A stretch of 64,000 bases of DNA from FEN-1219 sp963810755 (GTDB taxonomy: Bacteria > Pseudomonadota > Gammaproteobacteria > Steroidobacterales > Rariloculaceae): contig CAWEOP010000009.1 of the NCBI GenBank assembly GCA_963810755.1, positions 1,240,001-1,304,000 on the forward strand. The letters run 5' to 3'. The translations under genes were made by a program, and so were the position numbers. The notes below the pieces were generated by a model. That model ran no database searches. It was given only the letters and a program-made list of their open reading frames with translations, and was not told where the DNA came from. Below are positions 9,686 through 20,015 of this stretch, piece by piece; within the stretch, counting starts at the first letter, position 1; every line of letters starts with the position of its first letter.

Positions 9686-11734
9686 ATGCGATCGAACGTC
9701 TGCTCTGTCGCGGCGCTGCTCGGCGTCGTAGCCGTCGGTCAAGCGCATGCGCAGTCGATCAAACGTGCGCCGGCGTTCGCGCCGAAGGATCTCGCCGCCG
9801 CTCCGACGACGGACTGGGTCACCAACGGCGGGGATCTCGGCAATCGGCGCTGGTCGCCGCTCACGAGCGTCAACCGCGACAACGTCGGCACGCTCAAAGG
9901 AGTGTGGCGCACTCACCTGCGCGGCTCGGGCCTCGGCCCGCAGTACTCCGGCGAGGCTCAGCCGCTCGTCTATCGCGGCGTGATCTACGTGTCGACGGGC
10001 GCGAACGACGTGTTCGCGGTGAGCGTCGAGTCGGGCGAGATCCTCTGGGACTACCGCGCCAACCTCGATCCGAAGAACAGCGCGGTGTGCTGCGGCTGGA
10101 CGAGCCGCGGCGTCGCACTCGGCGACGGCAAGGTGTTCGCGGGCCAGCTCGACGGCAAGCTCGTCGCACTCGACCAGCGCACGGGCAAAGTGCTTTGGTC
10201 GACTCAAGCGGAGCGCTGGCAAGAGGGCTACACGATCACGAGCGCCCCGCTCTACTACGACGGCCTCGTCGTCACGGGATTCGCGGGCGGCGAGCGCGGC
10301 ATCCGCGGCCGCGTGAAAGCGTTCAGCGCGAAGGACGGCAAGCTCGTCTGGACGTTCTACACGATCCCCGGTCCGGGCGAGGTCGGTCACGACACCTGGC
10401 CGCAAGACAACGATATCTGGCAGGACGGCGGCGCGCCCGTGTGGAACACGCCCGCGGTCGACCCCGAGCTCGGCCTCTTGTACTTCGCGACCGGCAATCC
10501 CGGTCCCGACTACAACGGCTCGATCCGCAAGGGCGACAACTTGTTCTCGACGTCGATCGTCGCCGTCGACGCGAAGACGGGCAAATACCGCTGGCATTAC
10601 CAGCAGGTGCATCACGACATCTGGGACTACGACGCGGCGTCGCCCGTGACGCTGTTCGACGTGACGATCGACGGCGCCCTGCGCAAGGGTATCGCCGAAG
10701 CGAGCAAGACCGGCTGGGTGTACATCCTCGATCGCACGACGGGGGAGCCGCTCATCGGCATCGACGAGCGGCCCGTGCTTCAGGAGCCGCGCCAGGGTAC
10801 GGCGCCGACGCAACCCTTCCCGCGCGGCGACGCGTTCATCCCGCAGTCCATTCCGATCGCTCCGGAAGGCACGACGCTCGTCAACGAGGGCAAGATCTTC
10901 ACGCCGTTTTGGACCGCGCCGACGCTCATGAAGCCCGGCCCGCCCGGCGGCGTGAACTGGCCGCCGAGCTCCTACGACGCGAACGCCGGCCATCTGTTCG
11001 TGTGCGCGGTCGATCGAATTTGGTCGTACTTGTCGCAGGAGGTCACCGCCGAGCGGCCCGCCGAGGGCGCGGGATACATCGCGGGCGGCATCGGCGGGTT
11101 TCATCTGCACACGCTCGGAGTATTCGCGGCCCTCGACATGCGCACGAACAAGCTCGTGTGGCAGCAGCAATGGGGCGAGCAATGCTACAGCGGCTCCGTC
11201 GCGACAGCGGGCGGACTCGTGTTCGTCGGCCGCAACGACGGCCGCCTCACGGCGCTCGACTCGAGCAACGGGAGCAAGCTCTGGGAATTCCAGACCGGGG
11301 CCGGCATGAACGCGCCCGCGACAGTGTTCGAGCACGACGGCAAGCAGTACGTGCTCGCCTACTCCGCGGGCAACCTGTTTGCGGGCACCGCACGCGGTGA
11401 CAGCCTCTGGCTCTTCGGCCTGGACGGCACGCTCGAGCCCGCGCAACCCGCGGGCGCGTTGCTGACGTTCGCGCCCGGCACGAGCGGGCCGCCGAACGCG
11501 GACGCGGGCAAGATGGTTTACGATACCGCTTGCATGTTCTGCCACGGCGAGCAGGGCGAAGGCGGCCACGGAGGCGGGCCGACGCTGAAGGCGATGCGGA
11601 GCAACGGGGTCGTGCTGCAGACGGTAAGCGAAGGCCGCAAGGACATGCCGCCGTTCGGCGGCACGCTCACGGCCGACCAGATCCGTGACGTCGCGGCGTA
11701 CGTGACCCAGAAGCTCGCGGCGCCCGCGCCTTGA
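9686..11734 (+). CDS. PQQ-dependent alcohol dehydrogenase with C-terminal cytochrome c domain (third of three)
   Basis: 682 residues from the ATG at 9686, which follows GAGGAAACG and starts a good signal peptide (NVCSVAALLGVVAVGQAHA). The frame is open much further upstream because it runs as an overlapping frame inside the previous gene; that part is not coding. A GTG at 9671 overlapping the previous stop is another possible start. The propeller carries the vicinal cysteines (AVCCGW), TGNPGPDYNGS and HHDIWDYD, and the C-terminal cytochrome domain has CMFCHGEQGEGGHGG at about 616-630. It is closest to the first paralog in having the heme tail. Like its neighbours it should act in the periplasm. 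Confidence 0.88.
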   Translation: MRSNVCSVAALLGVVAVGQAHAQSIKRAPAFAPKDLAAAPTTDWVTNGGDLGNRRWSPLTSVNRDNVGTLKGVWRTHLRGSGLGPQYSGEAQPLVYRGVIYVSTGANDVFAVSVESGEILWDYRANLDPKNSAVCCGWTSRGVALGDGKVFAGQLDGKLVALDQRTGKVLWSTQAERWQEGYTITSAPLYYDGLVVTGFAGGERGIRGRVKAFSAKDGKLVWTFYTIPGPGEVGHDTWPQDNDIWQDGGAPVWNTPAVDPELGLLYFATGNPGPDYNGSIRKGDNLFSTSIVAVDAKTGKYRWHYQQVHHDIWDYDAASPVTLFDVTIDGALRKGIAEASKTGWVYILDRTTGEPLIGIDERPVLQEPRQGTAPTQPFPRGDAFIPQSIPIAPEGTTLVNEGKIFTPFWTAPTLMKPGPPGGVNWPPSSYDANAGHLFVCAVDRIWSYLSQEVTAERPAEGAGYIAGGIGGFHLHTLGVFAALDMRTNKLVWQQQWGEQCYSGSVATAGGLVFVGRNDGRLTALDSSNGSKLWEFQTGAGMNAPATVFEHDGKQYVLAYSAGNLFAGTARGDSLWLFGLDGTLEPAQPAGALLTFAPGTSGPPNADAGKMVYDTACMFCHGEQGEGGHGGGPTLKAMRSNGVVLQTVSEGRKDMPPFGGTLTADQIRDVAAYVTQKLAAPAP

Positions 11735-11998
11735 GCAAGCAGCGTTTCTCCCCCTTGATGGGTCAACGCGAAGACTGAAGGTCGCCGCCGGCCACGGTCG
11801 GCTTCGCGCTTTTACAAAATAGCGGCTCACTTTGTGCGATTCGTCGCCGGTGGGTGCCGGCGTTCTTTACACGGCCCGTTGAGCTCTTGCGAGCGCAACG
11901 CAAGAACTGAGGGCTTCCCCTGGTCGGAAACCCGCGGCTCACGCCCCGCGTACGCGCGGCACGTTTTGTGCATTTGGTCATCAGCACGGAGGTCTACG

Positions 11999-14900
11999 AT
12001 GCTGCAAGACGCAGCCACTGCGTTACGCGGGATCAGAACGGTGTGGCTCGTGGCCACACTCTTCGTCATTTCCATTGCGAACGTCGCGGCCGCTCAAGGC
12101 CTGCTACCGCCGTCGTTCTCGAGCGCTCCGGTCACCTCCGCAGCCGCAAATTCGGCCTATTCCTATTCGATCACGGTCGCGGACCTCGAGCCGCTCGACA
12201 CGATCATCATCACCGCGCCGACGCTGCCCGCCTGGCTCACGCTCGTCGACAACGGCAACCGCACCGCGACGCTGTCGGGCGTGCCCGCCGCATTGAACGG
12301 CGGCGCGAATCCGGTCGTGCTCGAGGCTTCGGACGGGACGACTACCGTCCAACAACCGTTCACGATCACCGTGAGCGTCAACGGCACGCCGGTCGGCGTA
12401 CCGGAGACGTACGCGGCGACCGAAGGCGTGCAGCTCACGGTCGCGGCCGCGGACGGCGTGCTCAAGAACGACACGGATCCGAACGGCGATCCGCTCACCG
12501 CGCTCGTCGCGACGAGCGTCGCGCACGGCACGCTGCAACTCGATCCAAACGGAGGGTTCCGGTACGACCCCGCGCCCGCGTTCACCGGCACGGACCAGTT
12601 CACCTACCAGGCGAGCGACGGCAGCGCGATGAGCGCGCCGGTCACGGTCACGCTAACAGTCGCCGGAACGAACGACGCGCCGAGCGCGGTCAACGACGGC
12701 TACTCGACGACCGAGAGCACGCAGCTCACGGTCGCGGCCGCGGACGGCGTGCTCAAGAACGATACCGACGGAGATGGGGACGCGCTCACGGCCGTGCTCA
12801 CGAGCACCGCGGCGAGCGGCACGCTCGCGCTCGCCGCGAACGGCTCGTTCATCTATACGCCGACCGCAGGCTTCAGCGGGAACGACTCGTTCAAATACCG
12901 CGCGAGCGACGGCACGGCGCAAAGCAACGAGGCGACGGTCGCGATCACCGTGACCGCGGCGAACCACGCGCCCGCCGCCGTCGCCGACAGCTATTCGACG
13001 GACGAGGACACGCCGCTCGCGGTAGCTGCGGCGAACGGCGTCCTCGCGAACGACACCGACGCGGACAGCAACCCGCTCACGGCCGTGCTGGTGACGAACG
13101 TCGCGCACGGCACGCTCGCGCTCGCGGCGAACGGCTCTTTCACGTACACGCCGACCGCGAGCTTCAACGGCACCGATAGCTTCACGTACAGAGCGAGCGA
13201 CGGCAGCGCCCAGAGCGGCGCGGCCACGGTCACCATCACGGTGCGCGCCGGCAACGACCCGCCCGTGGCAGCGCCCGACAGCTACTCGACGGCCGAGGAC
13301 ACAGCGCTGACCGTCAGCGCTGCAACCGGTGTGCTCGCGAACGACACCGATCCCAACAGCGATCCGCTTACCGCCGCGCTCGTCACGAACGCGACCTCTG
13401 GGACGGTGACGCTGAGCGCGAACGGTTCGTTCACTTACACGCCGAACGCGGGCTTCAATGGCACGGACAGCTTCACCTACAGGGCGAGCGACGCAGCGGG
13501 CCCCAGCGGCGCGGCCACCGTGACGATCACGATCACGGCCGTCAACGACACGCCGGTCGCTACCGCCGACGCCTATACGACGAACGAGGACGCGCCGCTC
13601 AGTGTGCCCGCGCCTGGCGTGCTCGCGAACGACACGGATCCCGACGGCAACGCGCTCACGGCAACGCTCGTCGGCAACGCGACGAGCGGCAGCGTAGTGC
13701 TCAACGCGAATGGCTCGTTCACCTACACGCCGAACGCGGGCTTCAACGGCGCGGACAGCTTCACGTACACGGCGAGCGACGCCGCGGGGCCGAGCGCCGC
13801 GGCCACCGTGACGATCACCGTCACGCCCGGCAACGACCCGCCCGTCGCGACGGCCGACGCGTACACCACGAACGAGGACACGCCGCTCGCAGTGCCCGCG
13901 CGCGGCGTGCTCGCGAACGACACGGATCCCGACGGCGACACGCTCACGGCAGCGCTCGTCGGCAACGCGACGAGCGGCAGCGTCACACTGAATGCCGACG
14001 GCTCGTTCAGCTACACCCCGGCCTTGAACTTCAACGGCACCGCGACGTTCACGTATCAGGCGCGCGACGGCGCCGAGTCGAGCGCGACGACGACGGTGAC
14101 GATCACCGTCACCCCCGTCAACGACTTGCCGTTCATTACGAGCGCACCGGCCACGACGGTACCGGAAGGCGTGACCTATTCGTACACGCTCACGGCGGCC
14201 GACGCGGACGGAACCCCGCTCACTGTCGCAGCGCCGACGCTACCGGCTTGGCTCGCGTTCGTTGCGCCGGCGACGATTCGCGGAACTCCGGACCAAGACG
14301 ACGTCGGCGTGCACAACGTGACGATGACCGTGTCCGACGGAATCGCCCCGCCCGTGGCGCAGACGTTCCAGATCACGGTTCAGTTCGTCGACAACCCGCC
14401 GCTGATCAAGCCGATCCCGGACCAAACCGCCACCGAGCTCGTGCCGTTCAGCCTCGACCTCACACAGTTCGTCGCCGACTCCGACACACCCGCGAGCGCC
14501 ATCGCCTACGCCGCGAGTGGCGCGTTGCCCGCCGGCCTCGCGCTGAGCAACGCCGGAGCGATCTCCGGTATTGGGCTGCCCGGAACCTACACGGTGAGCT
14601 TCGTCGCTCGCGACGCCGTGAGCGCAATCCCCGGCCACTTCAACCTGACCGTGCTGCGCGCGGGCCGTGCCGATCTCGCGGTCGCGGCGAACGCGGCTCC
14701 GAACCCCGTGGCCGTGAACGCACCCGCGAATTGGGTCTTCACGATCACCAACAACGCGCCGAACGTCGCGGTCGGCGGCTTCACGCTCGACGCGACCTTC
14801 TCGGGCAACACTCCGTTCCAGATCGCGCCCGCGCCGGCGGGTTGCACCGTGACCGCGTCGGGCAACGACTCGCATCTCGTCTGCACGCTCGGGGCGCTCG

Positions 14901-16459
14901 CTGGCGGGGCCTCGACGACTCTGACCGCCACGGGCACCGGCGCGTCGGCCGGCGACGTTCTCGCGACCGCCACGGTGGCCATCAGCGGCCCCGTGCCGGT
15001 CGACGAGACGCCGGCGAACAACAGTACGACGGCCTCGCTCAGCATCGCCCAGAGCGTGACCGCGACGCCCGCGCAGGTGATCTCAGGCCTCGCCGCACGC
15101 GCCGCAGCCGCGGGCGACTTGGACGGCGATCATTTCGACGACCTCGCGATCGCGACGAGCTCCGCTCAGGGCACGATCGTGCTGCTCGACGCCGTCGACC
15201 CAGCGAACCCGAACAAACGTGCGCTGTCGACGACGCCGATCGTGCTCGGCGGAGAATCCTTGGGTACCGACGTCGCGCTAGCGGACATCGATCGCGACTC
15301 GGATCTAGACGTCGTCGTCGCGATGGCGGCCGGCGCGCCGAACCGGATCTTCCGCAATTCCGGCGGGTCGTTCGCGTCCGAAGCGATTGGCGCGCCGAGC
15401 GAGGACAGCCGCGCGGTCGCGATCGGCGACCTCAACGGCGACTCGTATTTGGACCTGGTATTCGCGAACAACGTCGCGAACGCGGTTTATCTCAGCCAAA
15501 GCGCGGGCACGACTTTCGTGCGCACTGCGTTCGGCAGCGGCGACGGGCGCGACGTCGTCGTCGCCGACCTCTTTGGTGATCCGTTACCCGAGGTCGTCAT
15601 CGCTAACGGCGGCCCCTCTGGCGCGACGGTCTATCGCAACACGGCCGGCGCGCTGGCGCTCGAGCTCACGCTCGCGACCGGCGCTACGACGTCGGTGGCC
15701 GCCGCAGACCTGAACAAGGATGGCCGAGTGGACCTCGTCTTCGGCCGCGCCGGCTCGGGCAATCTCGTCTACCTCAACACGCCCGGAGTCGGCGGCGGGT
15801 TCTCGTTGGCCAGCCAACTAGGCGCCGCCTCCACGTCGAGCGTGCTGCTCGGGGACTTCGACATCGATAGTGACCCGGACATCTTTGTCGTGAACACGAA
15901 CGGCGACCAGGTCTACACCAACACCGGCACCGCGAGCGGCACGTTTGCGCTGCACCCGCAGCAGCTGCAGAGCCCCGACGCGCGGATGGCAGCCTCCGGC
16001 AAATTCAGCGTCGACGATCGCATCGATGTCGCCGTGATCGCGGGCGGCGGCGTCTCCGTGTTCTTCAACGACGGCGCGGCGAACTTCGGCCAAGGCGACG
16101 TTACTGGCCCGACCGTCCAGCTCCGCGGCCCGCCCACGATGACACTGATCGTCGGCGATACGTTCGTCGACCCGGGCGCCACCGCGACCGACACGGCGGA
16201 CGGCGATGTGTCTTCGCGCGTAACGCTGAAGAATCCCATGAATCCGTCGGTCCTCGGCACCTACACGTTGACCTATGACGCGACCGACCTCTCGGGGAAC
16301 TCGGCCGCAACACCCGCGACGCGCAGCGTGAGCGTGCAGGCGCGCGAGAACGAAGGCGGCGGCGGCGGCGGCGCGCTCGGCTACGAATTCTTCGTGTTCT
16401 TGCTGATGCTATGCGCGGCGGCGACGCTTACGAGACAGCCAAACTCGCGCCCGGAATAG
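11999..16459 (+). CDS. Large secreted repeat protein: cadherin-like repeats, FG-GAP propeller, Gly-rich C-terminal anchor
   Basis: 1,486 residues from the ATG at 11999, which has GGAGG 7 bases upstream and begins a signal peptide (VWLVATLFVISIANVAAA). The open frame extends 55 codons further but without support. Order: an Ig-like domain, then six tandem cadherin-like repeats of about 96 residues (each with VLANDTDP..GD.LTA and NGSFTYTP..FNGTDSFTY), two more Ig-like domains, a DUF11-like domain, six FG-GAP/VCBS blades with calcium-type loops (AGDLDGDHFDDLAIA, ADIDRDSDLDVVVA), and a DUF5011-like Ig domain. The end is a GGGGGG run, a hydrophobic helix and a basic tail, like GlyGly-CTERM sorting signals. 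A role in adhesion or surface structure is inferred. Confidence 0.8.
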   Translation: MLQDAATALRGIRTVWLVATLFVISIANVAAAQGLLPPSFSSAPVTSAAANSAYSYSITVADLEPLDTIIITAPTLPAWLTLVDNGNRTATLSGVPAALNGGANPVVLEASDGTTTVQQPFTITVSVNGTPVGVPETYAATEGVQLTVAAADGVLKNDTDPNGDPLTALVATSVAHGTLQLDPNGGFRYDPAPAFTGTDQFTYQASDGSAMSAPVTVTLTVAGTNDAPSAVNDGYSTTESTQLTVAAADGVLKNDTDGDGDALTAVLTSTAASGTLALAANGSFIYTPTAGFSGNDSFKYRASDGTAQSNEATVAITVTAANHAPAAVADSYSTDEDTPLAVAAANGVLANDTDADSNPLTAVLVTNVAHGTLALAANGSFTYTPTASFNGTDSFTYRASDGSAQSGAATVTITVRAGNDPPVAAPDSYSTAEDTALTVSAATGVLANDTDPNSDPLTAALVTNATSGTVTLSANGSFTYTPNAGFNGTDSFTYRASDAAGPSGAATVTITITAVNDTPVATADAYTTNEDAPLSVPAPGVLANDTDPDGNALTATLVGNATSGSVVLNANGSFTYTPNAGFNGADSFTYTASDAAGPSAAATVTITVTPGNDPPVATADAYTTNEDTPLAVPARGVLANDTDPDGDTLTAALVGNATSGSVTLNADGSFSYTPALNFNGTATFTYQARDGAESSATTTVTITVTPVNDLPFITSAPATTVPEGVTYSYTLTAADADGTPLTVAAPTLPAWLAFVAPATIRGTPDQDDVGVHNVTMTVSDGIAPPVAQTFQITVQFVDNPPLIKPIPDQTATELVPFSLDLTQFVADSDTPASAIAYAASGALPAGLALSNAGAISGIGLPGTYTVSFVARDAVSAIPGHFNLTVLRAGRADLAVAANAAPNPVAVNAPANWVFTITNNAPNVAVGGFTLDATFSGNTPFQIAPAPAGCTVTASGNDSHLVCTLGALAGGASTTLTATGTGASAGDVLATATVAISGPVPVDETPANNSTTASLSIAQSVTATPAQVISGLAARAAAAGDLDGDHFDDLAIATSSAQGTIVLLDAVDPANPNKRALSTTPIVLGGESLGTDVALADIDRDSDLDVVVAMAAGAPNRIFRNSGGSFASEAIGAPSEDSRAVAIGDLNGDSYLDLVFANNVANAVYLSQSAGTTFVRTAFGSGDGRDVVVADLFGDPLPEVVIANGGPSGATVYRNTAGALALELTLATGATTSVAAADLNKDGRVDLVFGRAGSGNLVYLNTPGVGGGFSLASQLGAASTSSVLLGDFDIDSDPDIFVVNTNGDQVYTNTGTASGTFALHPQQLQSPDARMAASGKFSVDDRIDVAVIAGGGVSVFFNDGAANFGQGDVTGPTVQLRGPPTMTLIVGDTFVDPGATATDTADGDVSSRVTLKNPMNPSVLGTYTLTYDATDLSGNSAATPATRSVSVQARENEGGGGGGALGYEFFVFLLMLCAAATLTRQPNSRPE
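12389..14127 (+). repeat. Six tandem repeats of about 290 bp inside the surface protein gene
   Basis: Repeat units begin near 12389, 12677, 12968, 13258, 13549 and 13838, so the period is 288-291 bases and always a multiple of three or close to it. The last two units are nearly identical at the protein level (both contain TADAYTTNED and GVLANDTDPDG), while the first two are the most diverged. This suggests recent expansion from the C-terminal side. Such arrays may change copy number by slippage or recombination and may also collapse in assemblies. Confidence 0.85.
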
Positions 16460-16960
16460 AGCGAGGATCAGCTTCAGCGGCACGCCCGTCGGCACGGCTC
16501 TTGGCCGGTAGCGCGTGTTGTGAAACGCGGTGAAGCGCCAACCTTCGGGCCGGCGAACGGCGACGAGCGTCTGATTCGAGCGCCGCTTCGACGTGACGTG
16601 ACGCTGCCAGGGGAACAGCACGGACCCCAGGGTGTGCACCACCGCAACGTCGTCCGCTACGAAGCGCACGGCCGGCGTGCTCTCGAAAACGAGCCGCGTG
16701 TTCCTGAGTACCGAATCGAAGAGCCGTTGGTGGTGGCGAGCGTTCGCGTCGCGGCCGCGCAGGTGCGTGCCGTCGAACGCGATGTAGTCACAGTCCGGCG
16801 TGAACGAAGCCGCATACGCACTGCCGTCGGCGGAATTCCAAGCATGTTCCATGCGCCGCGTCAGGTCGACGATCGCCTCGCGGCTGGCGGCCTCGTACTC
16901 GGTTGGATTGCGTTCCACGCTCTGCAGATGGGCCCTTCGACCCGTGAATCGCTCGTTCAT
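16409..16960 (-). CDS. SnoaL-like / SgcJ-EcaC family protein (DUF4440-like)
   Basis: 183 residues from the ATG at 16960, which has GAGGGAA upstream; the frame is open to 17071. The core matches the small alpha+beta-barrel family of SgcJ/EcaC proteins: IVDLTRRMEHAWNSADGSAYAASF, then DCDYIAFDGTHLRGR, RHHQRLFDSVL, and a final GWRFTAFHNTR strand. Members include isomerases, hydrolases and proteins of unknown role, so no reaction is assigned. It is transcribed toward the repeat protein gene, and its last 17 codons overlap that gene's end by 51 bases on the opposite strand. The C-terminal Arg-rich tail is unusual and may be an artefact of that overlap. Confidence 0.7.
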   Translation of the reverse strand: MNERFTGRRAHLQSVERNPTEYEAASREAIVDLTRRMEHAWNSADGSAYAASFTPDCDYIAFDGTHLRGRDANARHHQRLFDSVLRNTRLVFESTPAVRFVADDVAVVHTLGSVLFPWQRHVTSKRRSNQTLVAVRRPEGWRFTAFHNTRYRPRAVPTGVPLKLILALFRARVWLSRKRRRRA

Positions 16961-17216
16961 CGCGCGTTCCCTCGTGCTTCTGCGGGTTGAGACCATGACG
17001 ACACGTCGTGCGTTCAATGTGACGACCCTGCGCGCTCGGGTCACCCGAGGCTCACCGGGCAAATGCGTCACCCGGATCTCAACCGTGTGAGCAGGATTAG
17101 GCGCCCGCTGCCGCCATAAGTTCTCGCTCGCGCGCCCCTTCCGGAGATTTCTTCGCGGGTCTTGGGAGCCCGCGACGCTGTGCTACTGTAGTTCCATCGT
17201 CCGCGGGGGACCACTC

Positions 17217-20008
17217 ATGAAAGCGCTCTGGCTACGCTTCGCCGTTCCGATCACCGCGCTGATCGTTGCTCGTCGGCTGCACCCCGGCCCCGCAACCCGC
17301 GTTGCCGGAAGGTCGCGCAGCTCGTCACGAGCGTCGAAGGCATCACGGAGTACCGGCTCGACAACGGGCTGCGCGTGCTGCTCTTCCGCGACGCGTCGAA
17401 GGCCACGGTCACGGTGAACGTCACTTATCTCGTCGGCTCGGTGGACGAAGGCTACGGCGAGACCGGCATGGCGCATCTGCTCGAGCACATGCTGTTCAAG
17501 GGCTCGCCGCAACACACGCAGATCATGGCCGAGCTGCAGGATCACGGCGCGCAATTCAACGGGTCCACCGCTTGGGACCGCACGAACTACTTCGAGACGT
17601 TCGACGCGAGCGACGCGAACCTCGAGTGGGCCATCGGCCTCGAAGCGGACCGCATGGTGAACTCGTTCGTGCGCAAGTCGGACCTCGACAGCGAGATGAC
17701 GGTCGTGCGCAACGAGTTCGAATCGGGCGAGAACAACCCGTCACGCGTGCTCTTTCAGCGCGTGCTGAGCGCCGCCTACGACTGGCACGGTTACGGCAAG
17801 CTCGCCGATCGGCAGCCGCAGCGACATCGAGAACGTGCCGATCGAACGGCTGCAGGCGTTCTACAAGAAGCACTATCAGCCCGACAACGCGGTGCTCGTC
17901 GTCGCGGGGCGCTTCGATGAAGCAAAGGCGCTCGCGCTGATCGCGAAGAGCCTCGGCGCGATTCCGAAGCCCACGCGCGTGCTCGAGGACAGCTACACCG
18001 AAGAGCCGGTCGCAGGACGGCGAGCGCGAGGTCATCGTCCGCCGCGTCGGCGACATCCAGATCCTCATGGCCGCCTATCACGCGCGCGGCCGGCGCGCAC
18101 CCGGATTTCGTGCCGCTGCAGCTCGCGGCGAGCGTGCTCGCCGACGAGCCCTCGGGCCGCATCTACAAGGCGCTCGTCGAGACGGGCCTCGCCGCCGAGG
18201 TCGGCGTACAAACCTTGCAGCTCAAGGACCCCGGGGCGCTGATCTTCGTCGCGATCGTGCAGAAAGACGCGTCGCTCGACGCCGCGCGCGAAGCCATGTT
18301 CAAGGTGATCGACGACCTGAAAGCCCATCCGATCACTTCCGAGGAGGTCGAGCGCGCACGCAACAACGCGCTGTCGGCCTTCGAACGTGCAATGAACAAC
18401 TCGCAGGCCGTCGCGCTGCAGCTCAGCGAATGGGCCGCGATTGGCGACTGGCGGCTGATGTTCCTCGATCGCGACCGCGTGCGCACGGCCACGGCCGAAG
18501 ACGCGCAGCGCACGGCGCTTCAGTACCTCAAGCCGTCGAATCGCACCGTGGGCCTGTTTCTCCCCGGCGAGCCGGATCGCACCGAGATCCCCGCTACGCC
18601 GAAGCTCGCCGCGCTGCTCGAGGGTTACAAGGGCGACGCGGCGCGCTCGGAGGGCGAGGAGTTCGACGCCTCGCCCGCCAACATCGACCAACGGACAACC
18701 CGGATCGATCTGCCCGGCGGCGTGAAGCTCGCGCTGCTGCCGAAGGAGACGCGCGGCGACGCTGTCAACGCCTCCATTCGGCTGAACTTCGGCGACGAGC
18801 GCAGCCTCGCGGGCAACGCGCGCACCGCGTCGCTCACTTCGCAAATGCTGACGCGCGGCACCGCGAGCAAGACACGCGAGCAAATCCAGGACGAGCTCGA
18901 CAAGCTAAAGACCCAGCTCAACGTCGGCGGAGGCGGCGGCCAGGTCGGCGCGAGTCTCGTGAGCACGCGCGCGAATCTCGGCGCCGCGCTCAAGCTCGCG
19001 ATCGAGGTGCTGCGCAAGCCATCGTTCCCGGAGAGCGAGCTCGAGACACTGCGCGCGGAAGCGCTCGCCGACCTCGACTCGGCGCAGAGCGACCCGCAGG
19101 CGATTGTCGGGCGCGCGTTCGGGCGCCACGGCAATCCCTACGGTCCGACGGACATCCGCTACGTGCCGACCATCGAGGAAGAGCGAGCGTCGCTCACCTC
19201 CGCCACCGTCAAGAACCTGCGCGACTTCCACGCCGGGTTCTATGGAGCCTCGAACGCCGAGGTCGCCATCGTCGGCGACTTCGATCCTGAGGCGATCGCC
19301 AAGCTGATCGCCGAGGAGCTCGACGGCTGGAAGAGCCCGAAGCCCTACACCGAGGTGCTCACGCCGTTCCCCGATCCGCCTACAGCACCGGTGAGCCAAG
19401 TGTTCGAGACGCCTGACAAGGAAAACGCGATCTTCGTCGCGGGCCAGCGAATCGCGATGAACGATGCGCACGCGGACTTCCCGGCGCTCGTGCTCGGCAA
19501 TTACATCCTCGGACAGGGCGCGAGCTCGCGCCTGTTCGGCCGGATCCGCGGCAAGGAAGGCCTGAGCTACGGCGTCGGCTCGCAGTTCAACGCGCCTGCG
19601 AAGAGCAACGGCGCGCGGTTCGCGGTCCAAGCGATCTCGGCGCCGCAAAACGCGAGCAAGGTCGAAGCGTCGTTCCGCGACGAGGTCGCGACAGTGCTGC
19701 GCGACGGCTACTCGGAAGAGGAAGTCGCAACGTCGAAGGATGCGTGGCTCCAGGCGCGCCAAGTGTCGCGAACCCAAGACGGCGCGCTCACCGGGTCGCT
19801 GCTCGCCGGCCTGCACAACGGCCGAACGATGGCGTGGGACGCCGATCTCGACGCGAAGGTCCGCGCGCTGAAATCCGCGGACATTCGTGCCGCGATGCAG
19901 CGGCATCTCGATCTCGCGAAGATGACGTTCATGAAGGGCGGTGACTTCGCCGCCGCGGCGGCCGGCACGCCCAGCGCCGCGCCCGCAGCCGGTGGAGCCG
20001 CGAGATAG
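17217..20008 (+). pseudogene. M16 family zinc metallopeptidase (insulinase/PqqL-like), broken by five frameshifts
   Basis: Read across frames, the gene codes for a protein of about 925 residues with a lipoprotein-like front (LIVLVGC), an active M16 domain with the zinc motif HLLEH (17474-17488) and the ENN segment downstream, then a second, inactive M16 domain (618 or so residues intact from about 18086 to 20008). Continuous homology needs five frame changes, near 17266, 17316, 17801, 18012 and 18085, each consistent with one extra base. At 17801 the restored reading is YGKSPIGSRSDIENVP, a typical M16 passage. All breaks are in the first third. Either the gene is decayed or the assembly is poor here. 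Family members degrade peptides in the periplasm. Confidence 0.8.
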
Positions 20009-20015
20009 CGCAGCG

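Noticed and set aside
8030..11734. A 1,234-residue reading frame spanning the second and third PQQ genes
   Set aside because: The first 552 codons are an Arg-rich shadow of the second PQQ gene. The true third gene starts at 9686 with a ribosome site and signal peptide.
11735..11998. Small minus-strand ORFs between the third PQQ gene and the repeat protein
   Set aside because: Composition is Arg/Ser-rich and random-looking with no ribosome site; treated as non-coding leader.
12389..14127. The 290-bp repeats as a CRISPR or satellite array
   Set aside because: They are in frame, code for a cadherin-like fold and have no spacers.
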